From Ascaris suum (taxonomy: Eukaryota; Nematoda; Chromadorea; Rhabditida; Ascarididae): a DNA stretch of 64,000 nt. Made by a program: the position numbers and the translations under genes. Shown piece by piece: positions 62,771 through 64,000 of the stretch (position 1 is its first letter; every line of letters starts with the position of its first letter). The stretch covers positions 4,543,501-4,607,500 of the forward strand of contig CM024188.1 of assembly GCA_013433145.1 (NCBI GenBank), given 5' to 3'. The notes beneath the pieces are model-generated. The model searched no databases. It saw only the letters and a program-made list of their open reading frames with translations, and was not told where the DNA came from.

Positions 62771-64000
62771 TGTTTTGGGACGATCTGTTTTCATTTTTCT
62801 TTTTTTTTTTTTGAAGTCTGGCGTTTTATTTGTAATTACATTAAAGCGTGGTGTTGTTTTTAACTGCATATGGGTGAATGCCTTCATAAGATGTCGATGT
62901 TGAACTCATCCAGGCACAGCTTGTCTCTGTTTACGTTATGCTTTTTGACTGTTGTATATATCTCGGTATCATCTTTTGCAGTAAACTATTGTTTCGCTGA
63001 GAGTACACATGCACTGCGTTTCCTTCAGTGCCTCGCGCGGTTTCCTCATGTTCTGCGAGTTAGTGGAGAATATTTTAGGCTCTGAAGTCCAAATCCACCT
63101 TCCTAGCATTCTTCACAGAGATGATGAAACCTTTAGGGACCTATGCGATAGGCCTCGCCTCCAAAAAATCTCTCACGAGATGGGCGATTTTTGGGCGTAG
63201 AGCTCCGACGGGACTGCAGTTGTTTAAAAAAAATTGTGATTTGCCTTTATCTGAGAGCTCCATGAGTGTTCAGAGTACACCACTATCCCTCCCCCTCCCC
63301 CTCCCACACATTCGTCCGTGGGAGCTTCCGCGGGAGGTGGAGGATTAGCGGTGAATTCCGAATACTAATCTAGTCATGTTGAAGAATGTTCGCACTTCGA
63401 ATTGCAGCTGCATACAAATTTAGTGACAAACTTTTTTAGGTTATGGGCGTTCTAATTTACAATAGCGCGCTGAAGTTTATTAATGCACTAAGAGAAGGGA
63501 CTATGCATCAGCTGAAAGACTACGGTGGCGATTGATTAGGGCTTAGGAAAACATTCTGTGGACTGAATCAGCCGATTAACGAGCGACCGCTTCGGATCAT
63601 CGGTGAAAAGGTTTCTTGCTATAGCATAACTCGCTGCAGTCTATAAACGTATTTTAAAATCATCGAAGGATTTTTTTAAAAAATATTTATGTCTCCATAA
63701 ATCTTTTCTGTAACATTAGCGCTGTCTTCTAGGGAGCGTCCATTTCAAATCAGAAAGAAGACAACAAAAGGAAGCAGAGCATCTAATGTTATGTTTTCCC
63801 ATATTGTGTCAATTTTGAACCTCTTCACAATTCAGCATGGTTGCGTTTGTTAGTTTGTCAAGCTTTAAGCTGCATCTGAAGCAGCACAGTCTGTACAAGC
63901 AGACACACATTGTTTGTAATTACTTCTTTCGACAAAGTAAGCTTTTTACACATTTTTGCAAGACTCTGCTCTTTGCGTTGCCTCGTTTTTTTCTTCTGCG

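Overview
The window is eukaryotic nuclear DNA, most probably from a nematode. It is AT-rich, its genes are cut into many short exons by introns of about 0.1 to 2.5 kb, splice acceptors follow the worm-style TTTTCAG pattern, and a TTTCAG acceptor sits 8 nt before one start codon, as expected for spliced-leader trans-splicing. Long introns and large gene-poor gaps suit a parasitic clade V worm better than Caenorhabditis, but that placement is inference. No prokaryotic operon, tRNA, rRNA or CRISPR array was found. Almost all long open frames are chance frames in intron or intergenic DNA; the two genes were found by joining short frames at splice sites of matching phase.

Layout. (1) 927-10996, minus strand: a gene for an unrecognised nuclear-type protein of about 644 residues with a charged coiled coil, two tandem C2H2 zinc fingers and a Gln-rich, basic C-terminal half. 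Exons 1-6 are well supported; the junctions into exons 7 and 8 use weak splice sites, so the 3' part could be a separate unit. (2) 11014-28501: about 17 kb without a recognisable gene, holding simple repeats, a 7-copy minisatellite and GC-richer islands without open frames. (3) 28502-41102, minus strand: an organic anion transporting polypeptide (OATP/SLCO family) gene with 16 inferred coding exons and about 690 residues. Its identity rests on the family signature around the conserved GAWW, a Kazal-like extracellular loop with exactly 11 cysteines, and consistent phases at every junction. Its introns carry a 240-bp palindrome centred on a TA repeat, a second 48-bp-arm inverted repeat and smaller perfect hairpins. 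A 141-bp (AT)n array lies about 150 bp upstream of its start codon. (4) 41390-64000: gene-poor DNA with simple repeats, a perfect 13-bp hairpin, a decayed reverse-transcriptase fragment near 62.3-62.8 kb, and at 42.5-43.9 kb a few membrane-protein-like frames that could not be assembled.

The two genes lie on the same strand 17.5 kb apart, and nothing suggests they act together. No clearly new biological system is visible. The best leads are the palindrome in the OATP intron, the inferred 16-nt microexon in the OATP gene, and the unidentified zinc-finger protein.
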